From JALEFZ01 sp039817415 (lineage in GTDB: Bacteria; Bacteroidota; Bacteroidia; J057), in the NCBI GenBank assembly GCA_039817415.1, contig JBCBVV010000035.1:4952-68951 (forward strand): a DNA stretch of 64,000 nucleotides. Reading direction: 5' to 3'. The notes beneath the pieces are model-generated. The model was not told the DNA's origin. It worked only from the letters and a program-made list of their open reading frames with translations, and did no database searches. The position numbers and the translations under genes were made by a program. Of the stretch, positions 1 through 9,243 are shown piece by piece; position 1 is the first letter of the stretch; each line of letters begins with the position of its first letter.

Positions 1-119
1 TTGAATTCTTCCCCCTTATCCTTTACCTGTTCATATTGGGTTACGATGTAGCCTCCAAATCCTAATTGGATGATGGCCAGGACTATGAGGCTTATGATTC
101 TAATGTTAGGCGCTTTCAT
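1..119 (-). CDS. GDYXXLXY-type protein, N-terminal part only
   Basis: Only the first 39 or so codons lie in the window; the gene continues beyond base 1. The start is the ATG at 119-117. The visible peptide has a short basic N-terminus (MKAPNIR) followed by one hydrophobic segment, then a charged stretch, so it is a membrane-anchored or exported protein. Its ATG lies inside the end of the upstream DUF2157 gene (14-base overlap), which implies translational coupling. In many bacteria a DUF2157 membrane protein is followed by a GDYXXLXY-domain protein. The assignment rests on that known gene order and on the N-terminal shape, because the diagnostic motif lies outside the window. Function unknown. 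Confidence 0.5.
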   Translation of the reverse strand, partial: MKAPNIRIISLIVLAIIQLGFGGYIVTQYEQVKDKGEEF

Positions 120-1416
120 GTTGTAATTCTTGTTGAGTTTTTATTCTTCTGTACATCACATAGTTTCCCGCGAAAAAGCCTATTCCAATCGTGACAAAAG
201 CCATTCCTCTAAGAATTAAGCTCATTTCCATATCAAAGAATCTACAGGCAATCAAGGCAGTGAGAATGACTAAGCCGTAATTCAGGGTACCAAAATGTTG
301 GAGCCTGACACCTTCCCTGATTTTGATGATTCCAAGTGCGAAAAGCAAGATATTTACTAGAATAGCTACGATCATGGGTGCCGAAGGAGCCAATAAGAAC
401 AGCACCGCGTAGGCTGGGAACACCATGATTTGGATAGGATCATCGTCCTTTACCTCATCCTTTTGGTTGAAGAAGTAGACTAAGACGAAGAGCATGCCAA
501 AGACAAACAGGAGAATCAAGGCAGGGGAGTCGAGTAAACTTGTGCCTATGAGATCTTTAACTTGGTATTGATCATCCCAGAAATCCCTGAAGGAAGAAAT
601 CAGGAGGATAACAGTCATGCCTATACTTGACTGAATGATAAAACCATTCCTTTCTGACTTTGATTTTTCTACCCATGAAGATCTACCAATCAACACATAG
701 CATCCATATAAGGCCATGAGGACCATAAAGGTAATGTGGCCTGAAATTGGCCCCAAAATCCCTATTGTTCCCAAAAAGGCAGATAGTGGGAATAGATAAT
801 GGAGTACGCGCTGAAAGTTAGTGTCAGGATTTTTCTTTTGGTTAATGAGGTAGAAGGGCAAAGCAGCCAAGAACATCAACCAATAAGGCCAGGAGGTATC
901 ATTGCTTAGCCCCCAAGACATTCCGAGGAAAGTGATACCGGCCAAGTATAGGACGGCACTTATCCCAGAGGACATGATATACATAAGCGGAAAAACTAGG
1001 AGCATCCATCGAAAGACAAAGTCTGCAACATCTTCCTGCAAATGATAGTATTGGGATAGCATGGCCAGACAGGCCCCTACGCCCAGAAAGAGAAAGATAG
1101 CCGAGCTTTCCTTCCAGGCATCACTGTCATTCCGAAATTGAAGGGAATAAAAACAGACAATGATGCCAATAATGGGTGGAACAAAGGCCAGAATCAGTTG
1201 GGCCACGGGGGGAAGATGGCTCCAGTTATGGGCAAGGATAAGAATGATTCCAAGACCTACCAATAAGGAACCCAGGATTCCAAAAATGACAAAAAGTCGA
1301 TTGGGTTGTGATTCCGCTTTTTGGCGGTAGTATGCCTGAATGTTTCCGGCGATGTCGGAAGATATGACTCTCTCTTCCAACAACTCAGGCAGAGCTTTTA
1401 GCAGTTGTTTGCTCAT
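106..1416 (-). CDS. DUF2157 multi-pass membrane protein
   Basis: About 436 residues. A soluble N-terminal stretch of roughly 50 residues begins MSKQLLKALPELLEERVI, the usual form of the DUF2157 N-terminus. About a dozen hydrophobic segments follow, spread to the C-terminus, so it is an inner-membrane protein. A GTG start 27 bases upstream is possible, but the ATG at 1416 fits the family better. It overlaps the downstream GDYXXLXY-type gene, and the two probably work together. The biochemical role of DUF2157 proteins is not established. A 132-base gap separates it from the sensor kinase gene upstream, and I see no terminator there, so the three genes may be cotranscribed. Confidence 0.8.
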   Translation of the reverse strand: MSKQLLKALPELLEERVISSDIAGNIQAYYRQKAESQPNRLFVIFGILGSLLVGLGIILILAHNWSHLPPVAQLILAFVPPIIGIIVCFYSLQFRNDSDAWKESSAIFLFLGVGACLAMLSQYYHLQEDVADFVFRWMLLVFPLMYIMSSGISAVLYLAGITFLGMSWGLSNDTSWPYWLMFLAALPFYLINQKKNPDTNFQRVLHYLFPLSAFLGTIGILGPISGHITFMVLMALYGCYVLIGRSSWVEKSKSERNGFIIQSSIGMTVILLISSFRDFWDDQYQVKDLIGTSLLDSPALILLFVFGMLFVLVYFFNQKDEVKDDDPIQIMVFPAYAVLFLLAPSAPMIVAILVNILLFALGIIKIREGVRLQHFGTLNYGLVILTALIACRFFDMEMSLILRGMAFVTIGIGFFAGNYVMYRRIKTQQELQHESA

Positions 1417-1548
1417 GGTATGGCGTGTGAGACAGGCGAACACCGTATCCGCCTTAATTAGTGTACGACCATGGTCTGGAGGCGTTGATCATCAAAGCGC
1501 TATTCCTGTTATCTGCTCCTACCTGAGAAGAATCCGTTGGGGTAGAGG

Positions 1549-4500
1549 CTATTTTTGCATCATGATTTCGACCCCTGTCCAATCGTCTGCCACTCCGGTT
1601 TTGAAGTTTTCCTGGCTTTTGCTCAGGTAATAACGAGCTGCCAAATCTTCTGGATTCTGCTGCGTAATTTCAAGAAATAGTTGAACGGCCTGAAGGAAGT
1701 CTTTGGCAAGATAGGCTTCAAGGGCTTTTTCGAATAGGGACAAGTTTTCCGTTTTCAATTTGATTTGAGCTTCAGACTCCCCATCAAAGCACTCATAAAT
1801 CTTGAAAGGGCGTTCTAGACCCTTGACCATGACATTGCCAAGGTACCTTAGATGGTATTTTTCAGGATGTTTGATTTGTGCCAAGGAATCTTCGGAAAAG
1901 AGAATAGAAGCTCCGTAAAACTTGGTTAAGCCTTCCATCCTAGAAGCTACATTCACCGTATCGGAAATGGTAGCGGCATCCGTTCGTTTGTCATCCCCAA
2001 TGATGCCCATGATGAGAGAACCCGTATGAAAACCAATACCCACCTTTAATTGATGTTGGTCATTGAGGCGATTCTGGTTATAAATGAGAATTTCCTGCTG
2101 CATGTTGATAGCAGCATCCAAAGCAGCTGAGGGGTCATGTTCAAAAATAGCCATGATCCCATCTCCAAGATATTGGTTCACAAATCCATCATGTGTCTTG
2201 ATGATAGGCCCCATTCTTCTTGAATAATTGCTTACAAAGGCAAAGGTCTCGCTAGGCGTCATTTTCTCAGAAAGACCTGTATAGTTTCGAACGTCTGTAA
2301 ACAGGACCGTTACATCACGTTCTGCCGCATCCCCCAGCTTCACCTCAGTAATGGTATCCTTGCCAAGGGCTCTCAGGAATTCATAAGGGACAAACTTACC
2401 CGTAGCAGAGTGGATTCTATGAAGGTTTAAGTGGGTTTTGACTCTAGCGAGGAATTCATCTTTTCTAAAGGGCTTAACGATGTAGTCATTGGCGCCAAAG
2501 TCGAATCCTTGTACCAAGTCTACTTCACGGTTTTTGGCCGTGACCATGATGACTGGAACCTCAGAAGCTAGATAATCTTTCCTGATTTTTTCACAAACTT
2601 CATAACCCGACATTTTGGGCATCATGAGGTCAAGTAAGATCAGATCGAACTTCTTTCCAGAGTCTAATATTTTCAAGGCTTCTTCCCCGTTCATGGCTGA
2701 AACGAGGGTCATCCCCATTCGCTTAAGAAAGTTCTTCAGAACCTGATGATTGATAGGCTCGTCATCAATGATCAATACACGAACATCATGATAAGATCCA
2801 CCCTCGAAAGTTTCTTCTTCTTCCGGAAGTTGTAAAAAGGGATCAGCCTTTTTCAAGATTGAATCTACCTTAAACTGAGCCTGATTGGACGAGTTTAGGA
2901 TGGCTGGGGCTGTTGTAACGCTTTGGTTAGGACCTACTACTGGAAGCGTAAAGTAGAAGTGGGAACCAATCCCTAGTTCAGATTCGACTTTAAGTGTCCC
3001 TCCATGTAGTTCAACCAAGCGTTTGGTGATGCTAAGCCCTAGTCCAGTACCGGAGTGTTGTCTGTTTATATCTCCATCTGCTTGCTGGAATTCAAGGAAT
3101 ATACCCTCCTGCTTTTCAGGTGAAATGCCAATTCCCGTATCGTGAATCCCAATCTGAAGGAAGCCATCCTTTTCCTCTCCTGTTATCCAAATTTTACCTT
3201 TTTCTGTAAACTTGATGGCATTCCCTACCAAATTATATAGGATTTGCTGGACCCTGTCTTCATCCGCAAAGGCCATAGGCAGATCCTCGGGAAGATCATT
3301 GACGATGTCGAGTCCTTTCCCCTTCACCAATGGGGTATTTACCTTCAACACAATATCTACAATTGGTTTCAGGCCGACTGAAGAAGAGCGCAATTGAATC
3401 TGGTGGTTTTTCAGCTTCGAGAAGTCCAATATGTCGTTGACCAAAGAGGATAACCTTTTTCCAGAGGAAATGATCATATCTAGATTCTCTCCATGTCTGG
3501 ATTCTCCTAAATCCTCCCTTATAGCTTCAGATAAGCCAATGATTCCGTTCAGCGGTGTTCTAAGCTCATGAGAGGTATTAGCTAGGAATTGATCTTTGAG
3601 TTCGTTGATTTGCTTAAGCTGCTGGACTACACGCTCTTTTTCCTTTCGTTGTTCCATCTCTGCCTTGAGTTTGTCATCCTGCAAGGCTTTGAAACTGGAA
3701 GCTAGGCCGAAGGCAAGTATCAAGTTGTGTATGAAAATCCCAACATCTTGATGGACATAATCAGAGATCCTAAATCCCCAAATCCCTTCAAAAGTACCAA
3801 TGTAGTCTATGATAAAGAGGTTCGTATTGATGCCGAGAAAGACAAAAGCAATGAAGTAGATAAAGGCGTTTTTAGTACCACGTTTGTGTGCGATATAGAG
3901 AATGAGGGATTCAGGAATAATGAGCAGTAACGCAAAGAGTAATCCCACCGCAAATACCAAAGAGGTGATCATGGAGGAGTAAGGGCCTCCAATGATGTTG
4001 CTGATGAGCATTGGGACATAAAAGGAGACATGAACGATGGCAAAGCCAATCAGGGCCTTGTCCCATTTGGGCATACGGGTTTTTGTTTCGGCAAAAGTCC
4101 GGATTAGGTAAATGCCAGCCAGGGCATTGAACAATCCAATGGGAACCCCCACCATTTTATGATAAAACTCAAGATGGTCGGTAAAATATTTTTCGGCAAA
4201 GCCATTGAAAATAAAGGAAAGGAGAAACCTGGCGAGAACATATAGTCCTAATGCTAGGTATCTTTTATCCTGGTTGTAGAAGAATAAAATGATGTGGTAC
4301 AAGGCAACCATTAGCCCTAGTCCCATGGTCAATAAAGTAGCAACATGATAATTCAACAAGGCCCCGGAAGCCTCCGCAGGTTTCATGACCACTCTGTCAT
4401 AGGATTTCAGCAAGGCTGAATTAATCAAGGTACCTATATCAGATTTTACCTTGAGGTATATCGTCTCAGATTGTTGGGCTTTTAAGTTGAGAGACATCAT

Positions 4501-4980
4501 GGGAATATCGAGAAAGCGATCTCCCAAGGGTCTTTCGTCATAATGCACATACATACCAGACCTTGTAGCTTCCCAAGTGCCTTTCTCATTCTGTCGGTAC
4601 ATATGAACCTCGGGCACACTGAAGTTGATCAGCCATTCTTGATCTGACTCATGCTGGTTATCTATGGTCAACCTGACCCAGAAATGAACAACTTCCGGAT
4701 TAAAGGAATCCAATCGCCTCACATAATAGTTCAGAAATTTTTGCTGAAAGGATGAATCTCTAACCTGATCTATTTCCCATTCTCCCGCAGAGTCTGGGAG
4801 GACATAGAGGTAGTCATCCAACTGAATTCTGTCATCATTGGGATTTAGGCTATTGGGGTGGAGTACAAGCGGTTTAACCTCCTCCTGATATGCCGTGTGA
4901 TCTTGGGCAAGTGTAAGATGGGGAAGAAGTAGGAAAATGAGACAAGTGACCAAAAACATGTGAATGGCACGAGTATTCAT
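1549..4980 (-). CDS. 7TMR-DISM hybrid histidine kinase with receiver and class III nucleotide cyclase domains
   Basis: A 1143-residue signalling protein. Domain order: signal peptide (1-26); periplasmic sensory domain of 7TMR-DISMED2 type (about 40-190); seven membrane segments (about 205-430); coiled coil (435-465); HisKA with phosphoacceptor His471 in ANTSHELRTPLNG; HATPase with N box NLVGNAIKFT and G boxes DTGIGIS and GTGLGLS; receiver with acceptor Asp784 (LLDLMMPKMSG); class III cyclase with metal-binding Asp896 (FTDVRNYT) and Asp940 (YLGDGIMA); short TPR-like tail. The usual purine-selecting Lys of adenylyl cyclases is Gln936 here, so the product (cAMP or cGMP) is uncertain. The start is the ATG at 4980; the only longer start is a TTG 21 bases upstream. 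It is divergent from the carotenoid oxygenase gene. Its ligand and partners are unknown. Confidence 0.93.
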   Translation of the reverse strand: MNTRAIHMFLVTCLIFLLLPHLTLAQDHTAYQEEVKPLVLHPNSLNPNDDRIQLDDYLYVLPDSAGEWEIDQVRDSSFQQKFLNYYVRRLDSFNPEVVHFWVRLTIDNQHESDQEWLINFSVPEVHMYRQNEKGTWEATRSGMYVHYDERPLGDRFLDIPMMSLNLKAQQSETIYLKVKSDIGTLINSALLKSYDRVVMKPAEASGALLNYHVATLLTMGLGLMVALYHIILFFYNQDKRYLALGLYVLARFLLSFIFNGFAEKYFTDHLEFYHKMVGVPIGLFNALAGIYLIRTFAETKTRMPKWDKALIGFAIVHVSFYVPMLISNIIGGPYSSMITSLVFAVGLLFALLLIIPESLILYIAHKRGTKNAFIYFIAFVFLGINTNLFIIDYIGTFEGIWGFRISDYVHQDVGIFIHNLILAFGLASSFKALQDDKLKAEMEQRKEKERVVQQLKQINELKDQFLANTSHELRTPLNGIIGLSEAIREDLGESRHGENLDMIISSGKRLSSLVNDILDFSKLKNHQIQLRSSSVGLKPIVDIVLKVNTPLVKGKGLDIVNDLPEDLPMAFADEDRVQQILYNLVGNAIKFTEKGKIWITGEEKDGFLQIGIHDTGIGISPEKQEGIFLEFQQADGDINRQHSGTGLGLSITKRLVELHGGTLKVESELGIGSHFYFTLPVVGPNQSVTTAPAILNSSNQAQFKVDSILKKADPFLQLPEEEETFEGGSYHDVRVLIIDDEPINHQVLKNFLKRMGMTLVSAMNGEEALKILDSGKKFDLILLDLMMPKMSGYEVCEKIRKDYLASEVPVIMVTAKNREVDLVQGFDFGANDYIVKPFRKDEFLARVKTHLNLHRIHSATGKFVPYEFLRALGKDTITEVKLGDAAERDVTVLFTDVRNYTGLSEKMTPSETFAFVSNYSRRMGPIIKTHDGFVNQYLGDGIMAIFEHDPSAALDAAINMQQEILIYNQNRLNDQHQLKVGIGFHTGSLIMGIIGDDKRTDAATISDTVNVASRMEGLTKFYGASILFSEDSLAQIKHPEKYHLRYLGNVMVKGLERPFKIYECFDGESEAQIKLKTENLSLFEKALEAYLAKDFLQAVQLFLEITQQNPEDLAARYYLSKSQENFKTGVADDWTGVEIMMQK

Positions 4981-5112
4981 AAAAGGGGGAATTGTATACA
5001 ATTGTGGCTATTGCTTCGTTGATAAATAACGTTGAAACTTTGGTTGTATTTGAAAGGAGACCTGTTATTAAAATAACAACTTTTTGTCCTGAGAACGAAA
5101 AATTTCCCAACC

Positions 5113-5159
5113 ATATGTTGAAACATATATATTGAATTCTTCAAAATTACCTATATTTG
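5113..5159 (+). promoter_or_regulatory. Predicted Bacteroidota promoter and adjacent palindrome for the carotenoid oxygenase gene
   Basis: TTG at 5132-5134, a 17-base spacer and TATATTTG at 5152-5159 match the Bacteroidota consensus TTG-N17-23-TAnnTTTG. The predicted start of transcription near 5166 would leave a leader of about 70 bases. Just upstream, 5113-5128 is a palindrome (ATATGTT-GA-AACATAT) that could bind a dimeric regulator acting on one or both divergent genes. The promoter is a consensus match; the operator is inference. Confidence 0.5.
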
Positions 5160-5234
5160 GTAAAATTGAAATGTATTCTTTTGGAATATTATTATTTCCA
5201 TTTATCCATATAATTCATTTAACATTCCCCAAAA

Positions 5235-7523
5235 ATGAAAACCCTGCTCCAAGCTACCAGAAAGCCCGTAGACCTTGATTTGAAGGTAATTGAAGGAGAT
5301 TTGCCCAAGGATATCTCTGGCTATATGTTCGTTAATTCAGCCTGTGGAACTGTTAATTCTGATGGATTACCTGTGCCAAAATTCATGAGTAAGGAAGATG
5401 AGGCCAAGGATAAAATCAATCCAGATTACGGTGCTGCTATGTTGAATGGGGATTCCAAAATATTGCGCTTCGATTTTGATGAAGCCAAAAATGGTCAGGT
5501 TAAGTTCAAAAGTCGTCTGCTCTATACGCCTGATTTATACGCTGACATGGCCACAGGCAAAGGGGGGCCAGCAGAACGCATCCATAAATACCGCAAGTTT
5601 AAGTTTCTCAACTCTGGTTTTGGTCGAATCAATATGAAGCTAGGGGGCAGAAACCAATTGAATACAGCCATTATCCCCTTTCAGCACGAAGGAGAAGAAA
5701 TCACCAGGCTATACGCTACAGTAGATGCAGGACGTCCTTACGAATTTGATCCCATTGACCTGAAACTCAAGCAGCCTGTAGGATGGATGAAGGATTGGGC
5801 CAGAACCATGCCTCGTGCCATGTACAAACCCCTACCGACGCTGTTTACCAATGCTCACCCAGTCTATGATCCTGAAAATAAGGAGTTCTTCGTGATGAAC
5901 TTCTCAAAATCCATGAAGACTCTATTGGGAACCATGCACTTCAGCGATATCGTAGAGCAACATCCTGAATTGGTGAGAAAAGAGCTAAAGGCTTTTACCC
6001 AAGAATATGAGGCTGCAAAAACTTATGAGGAAAAGGTGAAAATCCTTGAAGAAATGTACGGGAGCATGTACAAGCGTGTCAAAAAACGAATGAACATCTT
6101 CCGACTTATTTGGGTGCTCATTGTGGATGTAATCAAGCTAATAGGAAAACTATTTTTCGGCCTATTTCACAGTGAATTTTCTACTGAGGATGAAGTTCAT
6201 TTGTTGAAGTGGGATCCTGTCAATGGCAAGCTCAAAAAATGGCGTGTAGTAGATGAGGAAGGGAAGAACATCAAGATTGTTCAGATCATGCATCAAATTA
6301 GTTTAAGCAAGGATTATCTGGTACTCGTAGATTGTTCTTTTAAGTTTACCATGGACCAAACACTCACCTATCCTTTTGCCTCAGACAAAAAGTTGACCAT
6401 GGAAATTGATGAGCTGCTAAGGAACCATACCACGGTCATGCAAGAACCCTTTACAGATGTATATCTGGTCAAAAGATCAGATTTGGAGAATGGAGATACT
6501 GTAACGGCTAAGAAATTCACCTTGGATGATGCCTGTCTTCATTTCAATGCGGATTACAACAATGAAGGGGACAAGGTGGTCCTGTACACAGCCAACAACA
6601 ACGCAAACTGTGCGGCCGAGTGGGTAAGGCCTTTTGATAAGTTAGCACCTAAAAATCCTGATACCGAACCCCCGGTTGACCTTGATCCGGACTGGGTTTC
6701 TTTTTTTGCGATAGGAAATATGGATGTATGTACCATCGGAAAATACGTCTTGGACTACAAAAGTGGGAAGATCGATACGGAGAGGACGAAGAGAACTACG
6801 CTCACTGGCGACATGGACAATCCCAACAATCCAGGTCCTCACACTTGGGGAATTGCCCTTCACACATACAGAGATATTATTTCACCTACCGTTGCCCCTT
6901 CCAATGTAAAAAATATATACTGGCAGAATAACGGCCTGTATTACAAGACCTTGACACAGTTTATTTATGACATGTACAAGGAGTACAGCCCGAAGCGTGT
7001 GGTTCCACCTCAAAAAGTAGCCGAACTAGGGTGGGAAGTTTTAAATCCAGTTATCGTTCGTACCGAAACTGATAATATGGAGGTGAAGGATTATTTCACC
7101 TTCGGGAAGACAGACTATATGCGATCCATTCAATTCATCAACCGTTCGACCCCAAAGGAGGGAGTAGATCCTTCTATGGACGGCTATATAGTGATGACAA
7201 TGGTGGTGGAGAATTTATTAGGTGGAGTGGATGATGGCCATGCTGGACATATCAAACAAGACAAATACAGTGCAGAAGTCTGGATATTTGACGCTGCGAA
7301 TTTGGCTCAAGGTCCTATCTGTAAGCTATCACATCCTGATTTGGCCTTTGGATTTCCCCTACACTCCACCTGGTTAGCTGAGATTCAGTCCACTCCAGAG
7401 ACTTACAACATCAATGTAAGGGAGGATTACGATCACATGATAGACCATACGGTTGTTTGGCCATGGAAAAGACGAAAGATCAAACGATTCTTTCATGATT
7501 ATGTCTATCCGCATTTTGAGTAA
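5235..7523 (+). CDS. Carotenoid oxygenase (RPE65/CCD family) with a hydrophobic insertion
   Basis: A 762-residue member of the carotenoid cleavage oxygenase family, non-haem iron enzymes that split polyene or stilbene double bonds with O2. The N-terminus has the family signature (EGDLPKDISGYMFVNSA). The four iron-binding His can be placed in order: His208 (NAHPVYD), His353 (MHQISLSKDYLVLVD), His436 (CLHFNADYN) and His710 (PLHSTWL). The protein is much longer than the usual 480-550 residues. Part of the excess is an insertion at about 235-320, a charged helix followed by a strongly hydrophobic stretch (IFRLIWVLIVDVIKLIG) that could dip into the membrane to reach a lipid-soluble substrate. No signal peptide. 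The gene stands alone, ends in a strong terminator, and has no carotenoid biosynthesis gene beside it. Substrate unknown. Confidence 0.85.
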   Translation: MKTLLQATRKPVDLDLKVIEGDLPKDISGYMFVNSACGTVNSDGLPVPKFMSKEDEAKDKINPDYGAAMLNGDSKILRFDFDEAKNGQVKFKSRLLYTPDLYADMATGKGGPAERIHKYRKFKFLNSGFGRINMKLGGRNQLNTAIIPFQHEGEEITRLYATVDAGRPYEFDPIDLKLKQPVGWMKDWARTMPRAMYKPLPTLFTNAHPVYDPENKEFFVMNFSKSMKTLLGTMHFSDIVEQHPELVRKELKAFTQEYEAAKTYEEKVKILEEMYGSMYKRVKKRMNIFRLIWVLIVDVIKLIGKLFFGLFHSEFSTEDEVHLLKWDPVNGKLKKWRVVDEEGKNIKIVQIMHQISLSKDYLVLVDCSFKFTMDQTLTYPFASDKKLTMEIDELLRNHTTVMQEPFTDVYLVKRSDLENGDTVTAKKFTLDDACLHFNADYNNEGDKVVLYTANNNANCAAEWVRPFDKLAPKNPDTEPPVDLDPDWVSFFAIGNMDVCTIGKYVLDYKSGKIDTERTKRTTLTGDMDNPNNPGPHTWGIALHTYRDIISPTVAPSNVKNIYWQNNGLYYKTLTQFIYDMYKEYSPKRVVPPQKVAELGWEVLNPVIVRTETDNMEVKDYFTFGKTDYMRSIQFINRSTPKEGVDPSMDGYIVMTMVVENLLGGVDDGHAGHIKQDKYSAEVWIFDAANLAQGPICKLSHPDLAFGFPLHSTWLAEIQSTPETYNINVREDYDHMIDHTVVWPWKRRKIKRFFHDYVYPHFE

Positions 7524-7528
7524 GGCAG

Positions 7529-7563
7529 AAAAAAAGGGACGTTCAAATGAGCGTCCCTTTTTT
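7529..7563. terminator. Bidirectional rho-independent terminator
   Basis: A GC-rich hairpin at 7536-7557 (GGGACG ... CGTCCC, with T-G, T-A and C-G pairs around an AAAT loop) is flanked by an A run on the left and a T run on the right. It sits between two convergent genes and can stop both the carotenoid oxygenase and the NTF2-like transcripts. Confidence 0.9.
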
Positions 7564-7580
7564 ATGGCATATCACCATCA

Positions 7581-7991
7581 TCATCTCATAAACCTCACTT
7601 CTTGGATCAAGCCATCCTTGACGGTGTAAATGGCTATGGCATGAAGGGGCTTGCCATCTTTTTGAAAGATGACATATTCTTGATCAATGACTTTATTTCC
7701 TAGCACCATTCTTCCTACGAGCCTACAATGAAGGTCAGGTAGGTTCTTAAACATTCCCCCATAAGATACCCTCATTTTGTCCTTTCCTTGATAGCTGAAT
7801 TCATCAGGGTAGTTGTAGACCTTAACAGAGTCGCTGTAGGCAGATAGAAAGAGTTCAATATCCCCGGTATTGTAGCCATCAAGCTGGGTTTGCACGGGAG
7901 TAATGACATCGTAATGTTCATCCAAGCTTTGCTGGGAATAGCCCATCACGCTGAGTAGTAGCAATGATATAAGGATAATAGAATTACGCAT
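7581..7991 (-). CDS. Exported NTF2-like/SnoaL-like protein
   Basis: 136 residues with a clear signal peptide (MRNSIILISLLLLSVMGYSQ) followed by one alpha+beta domain of the NTF2/SnoaL type. Features seen are an N-terminal helix ending near YNTGDIELFLSAYSD, a YQGKDKMR turn and C-terminal beta strands. NTF2-like folds serve as small enzymes or ligand-binding modules, and no catalytic residues can be assigned from sequence alone. The start lies 9 bases after the stop of the upstream endonuclease gene, so the two form an operon, both with exported or membrane-anchored products. Function unknown. Confidence 0.75.
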   Translation of the reverse strand: MRNSIILISLLLLSVMGYSQQSLDEHYDVITPVQTQLDGYNTGDIELFLSAYSDSVKVYNYPDEFSYQGKDKMRVSYGGMFKNLPDLHCRLVGRMVLGNKVIDQEYVIFQKDGKPLHAIAIYTVKDGLIQEVRFMR

Positions 7992-8000
7992 GGGTGTAGG

Positions 8001-9014
8001 TTATTCAAATTGTCTGGCAAGGGAGGCCATTCTGGCCTGTTGATTCCAAAGACTGACTCGTAATTGATAGCGTTGCTCATCATAGGGCCATTTGCCTATA
8101 AAATCATCTGCCTCAAGGGTCGCTTCCATGTTATCTGGCAATTCTGGAAAAAAGTCAATTCCTGTAATTGCTTCTAGAGAGTCTATGCTGATCATATACT
8201 GACTGAGCCTTTCATCGCTACTTTCATTTGGCATCAAAAAGGCCGCAGCTCTTGGGCTAGGTGATTGCAGGTCAAGTAGAATCTTATAAAATGCGGCTGG
8301 TGCCAATACATTTCCTTTGAGTGTCTTTTGTCCTTTTTTGGTTAATACAGGACCTGTTACCACGTAGAGGTGCTCACATCCCCTTGCCCAATCTCGAGTT
8401 TGCTCTTCTAATTCCTTCCATATCCCACGGTTAAAGCCAGGTAACTGAGGGCTTACATTGCTCATGTAGAAACTTCTCTTCATGGCCTCCTCAGAGTAAG
8501 CCATGTCAGCCGCAGGGGCAAGGTGGCCTCTGTCATAGCCGCTGTTGGTATAGTGTGAAGAAGAGGCAGACTCGGTTGGGACTTTGGGATCCTTTCGAAA
8601 AGAGGTTCTCCGCTGGAAGGCAAAGGTCCTTAAATTCGCCCCGCTTAGCTCATAGGCTACCCATTCTGCTTGTTCGTTGGGTTCGCTATAGGAAAGGGTA
8701 AAATATTCATGATCTACAACCACCGAGGAATCATTGGGAAAATAATCCATGAGGGTATCTACCCAGGCTTCTTCTTCCTTGATTTCATCTTCTGCATCGG
8801 TAATCTCGACGTTGATGGTATCTGTTGGTGCGGCTGGGCCAAACCAATCCGCTACCTTGTCTTGCTGATCTTCTGAGAGAAAAGTGGAGAAAATGAACAT
8901 GGCCGCAACCACAATGGCGCCTGGTACACCGACACGAGTCAGGATGTTTCGCATGCGCTGGTCATTCTCCTGATTGAGAGAAGGTTTCTGTTGAGAGTTG
9001 GGTGTATCTGCCAT
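8001..9014 (-). CDS. Membrane-anchored DNA/RNA non-specific endonuclease (NUC family)
   Basis: 337 residues. The ATG at 9014 (MADTPNSQQK) is chosen because the 60 codons upstream of it look like non-coding AT-rich sequence. A soluble tail of about 30 residues precedes one membrane segment (GVPGAIVVAAMFIFSTFL), then an acidic linker and the NUC nuclease domain from about residue 105. The active-site motif SGYDRGHLAPAADM carries the DRGH signature with the general-base His, and the metal-ligand Asn follows in the NVSPQLPGFNRGIWKELE segment. Enzymes of this beta-beta-alpha metal family cut DNA and RNA without sequence preference. The single membrane anchor suggests action in the periplasm on incoming or scavenged nucleic acid. 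It is the first gene of an operon with the NTF2-like gene. Confidence 0.9.
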   Translation of the reverse strand: MADTPNSQQKPSLNQENDQRMRNILTRVGVPGAIVVAAMFIFSTFLSEDQQDKVADWFGPAAPTDTINVEITDAEDEIKEEEAWVDTLMDYFPNDSSVVVDHEYFTLSYSEPNEQAEWVAYELSGANLRTFAFQRRTSFRKDPKVPTESASSSHYTNSGYDRGHLAPAADMAYSEEAMKRSFYMSNVSPQLPGFNRGIWKELEEQTRDWARGCEHLYVVTGPVLTKKGQKTLKGNVLAPAAFYKILLDLQSPSPRAAAFLMPNESSDERLSQYMISIDSLEAITGIDFFPELPDNMEATLEADDFIGKWPYDEQRYQLRVSLWNQQARMASLARQFE

Positions 9015-9243
9015 AGATAATTTGGTTAGGATACTACAAAGTATCAAACCATGACCCTTATGAAAACTTCGGTTATTCAGATTATTTGGTTTGCTGTGGA
9101 AAACTCTTATCGCATCCTTATTTCTAGCATATATATGAAGGAATGTATGTGCGCTTATAAAAGTTTCAATAATTTTTGAAAATAATGAAACCAATTGCTT
9201 TAACCAGCGTAATTGTGAGTATAGTGTATGAGTAAATCATTCA

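Noticed and set aside
1340..1630. A 96-codon plus-strand frame between the DUF2157 and kinase genes
   Set aside because: It overlaps both real minus-strand genes and has no family pattern.
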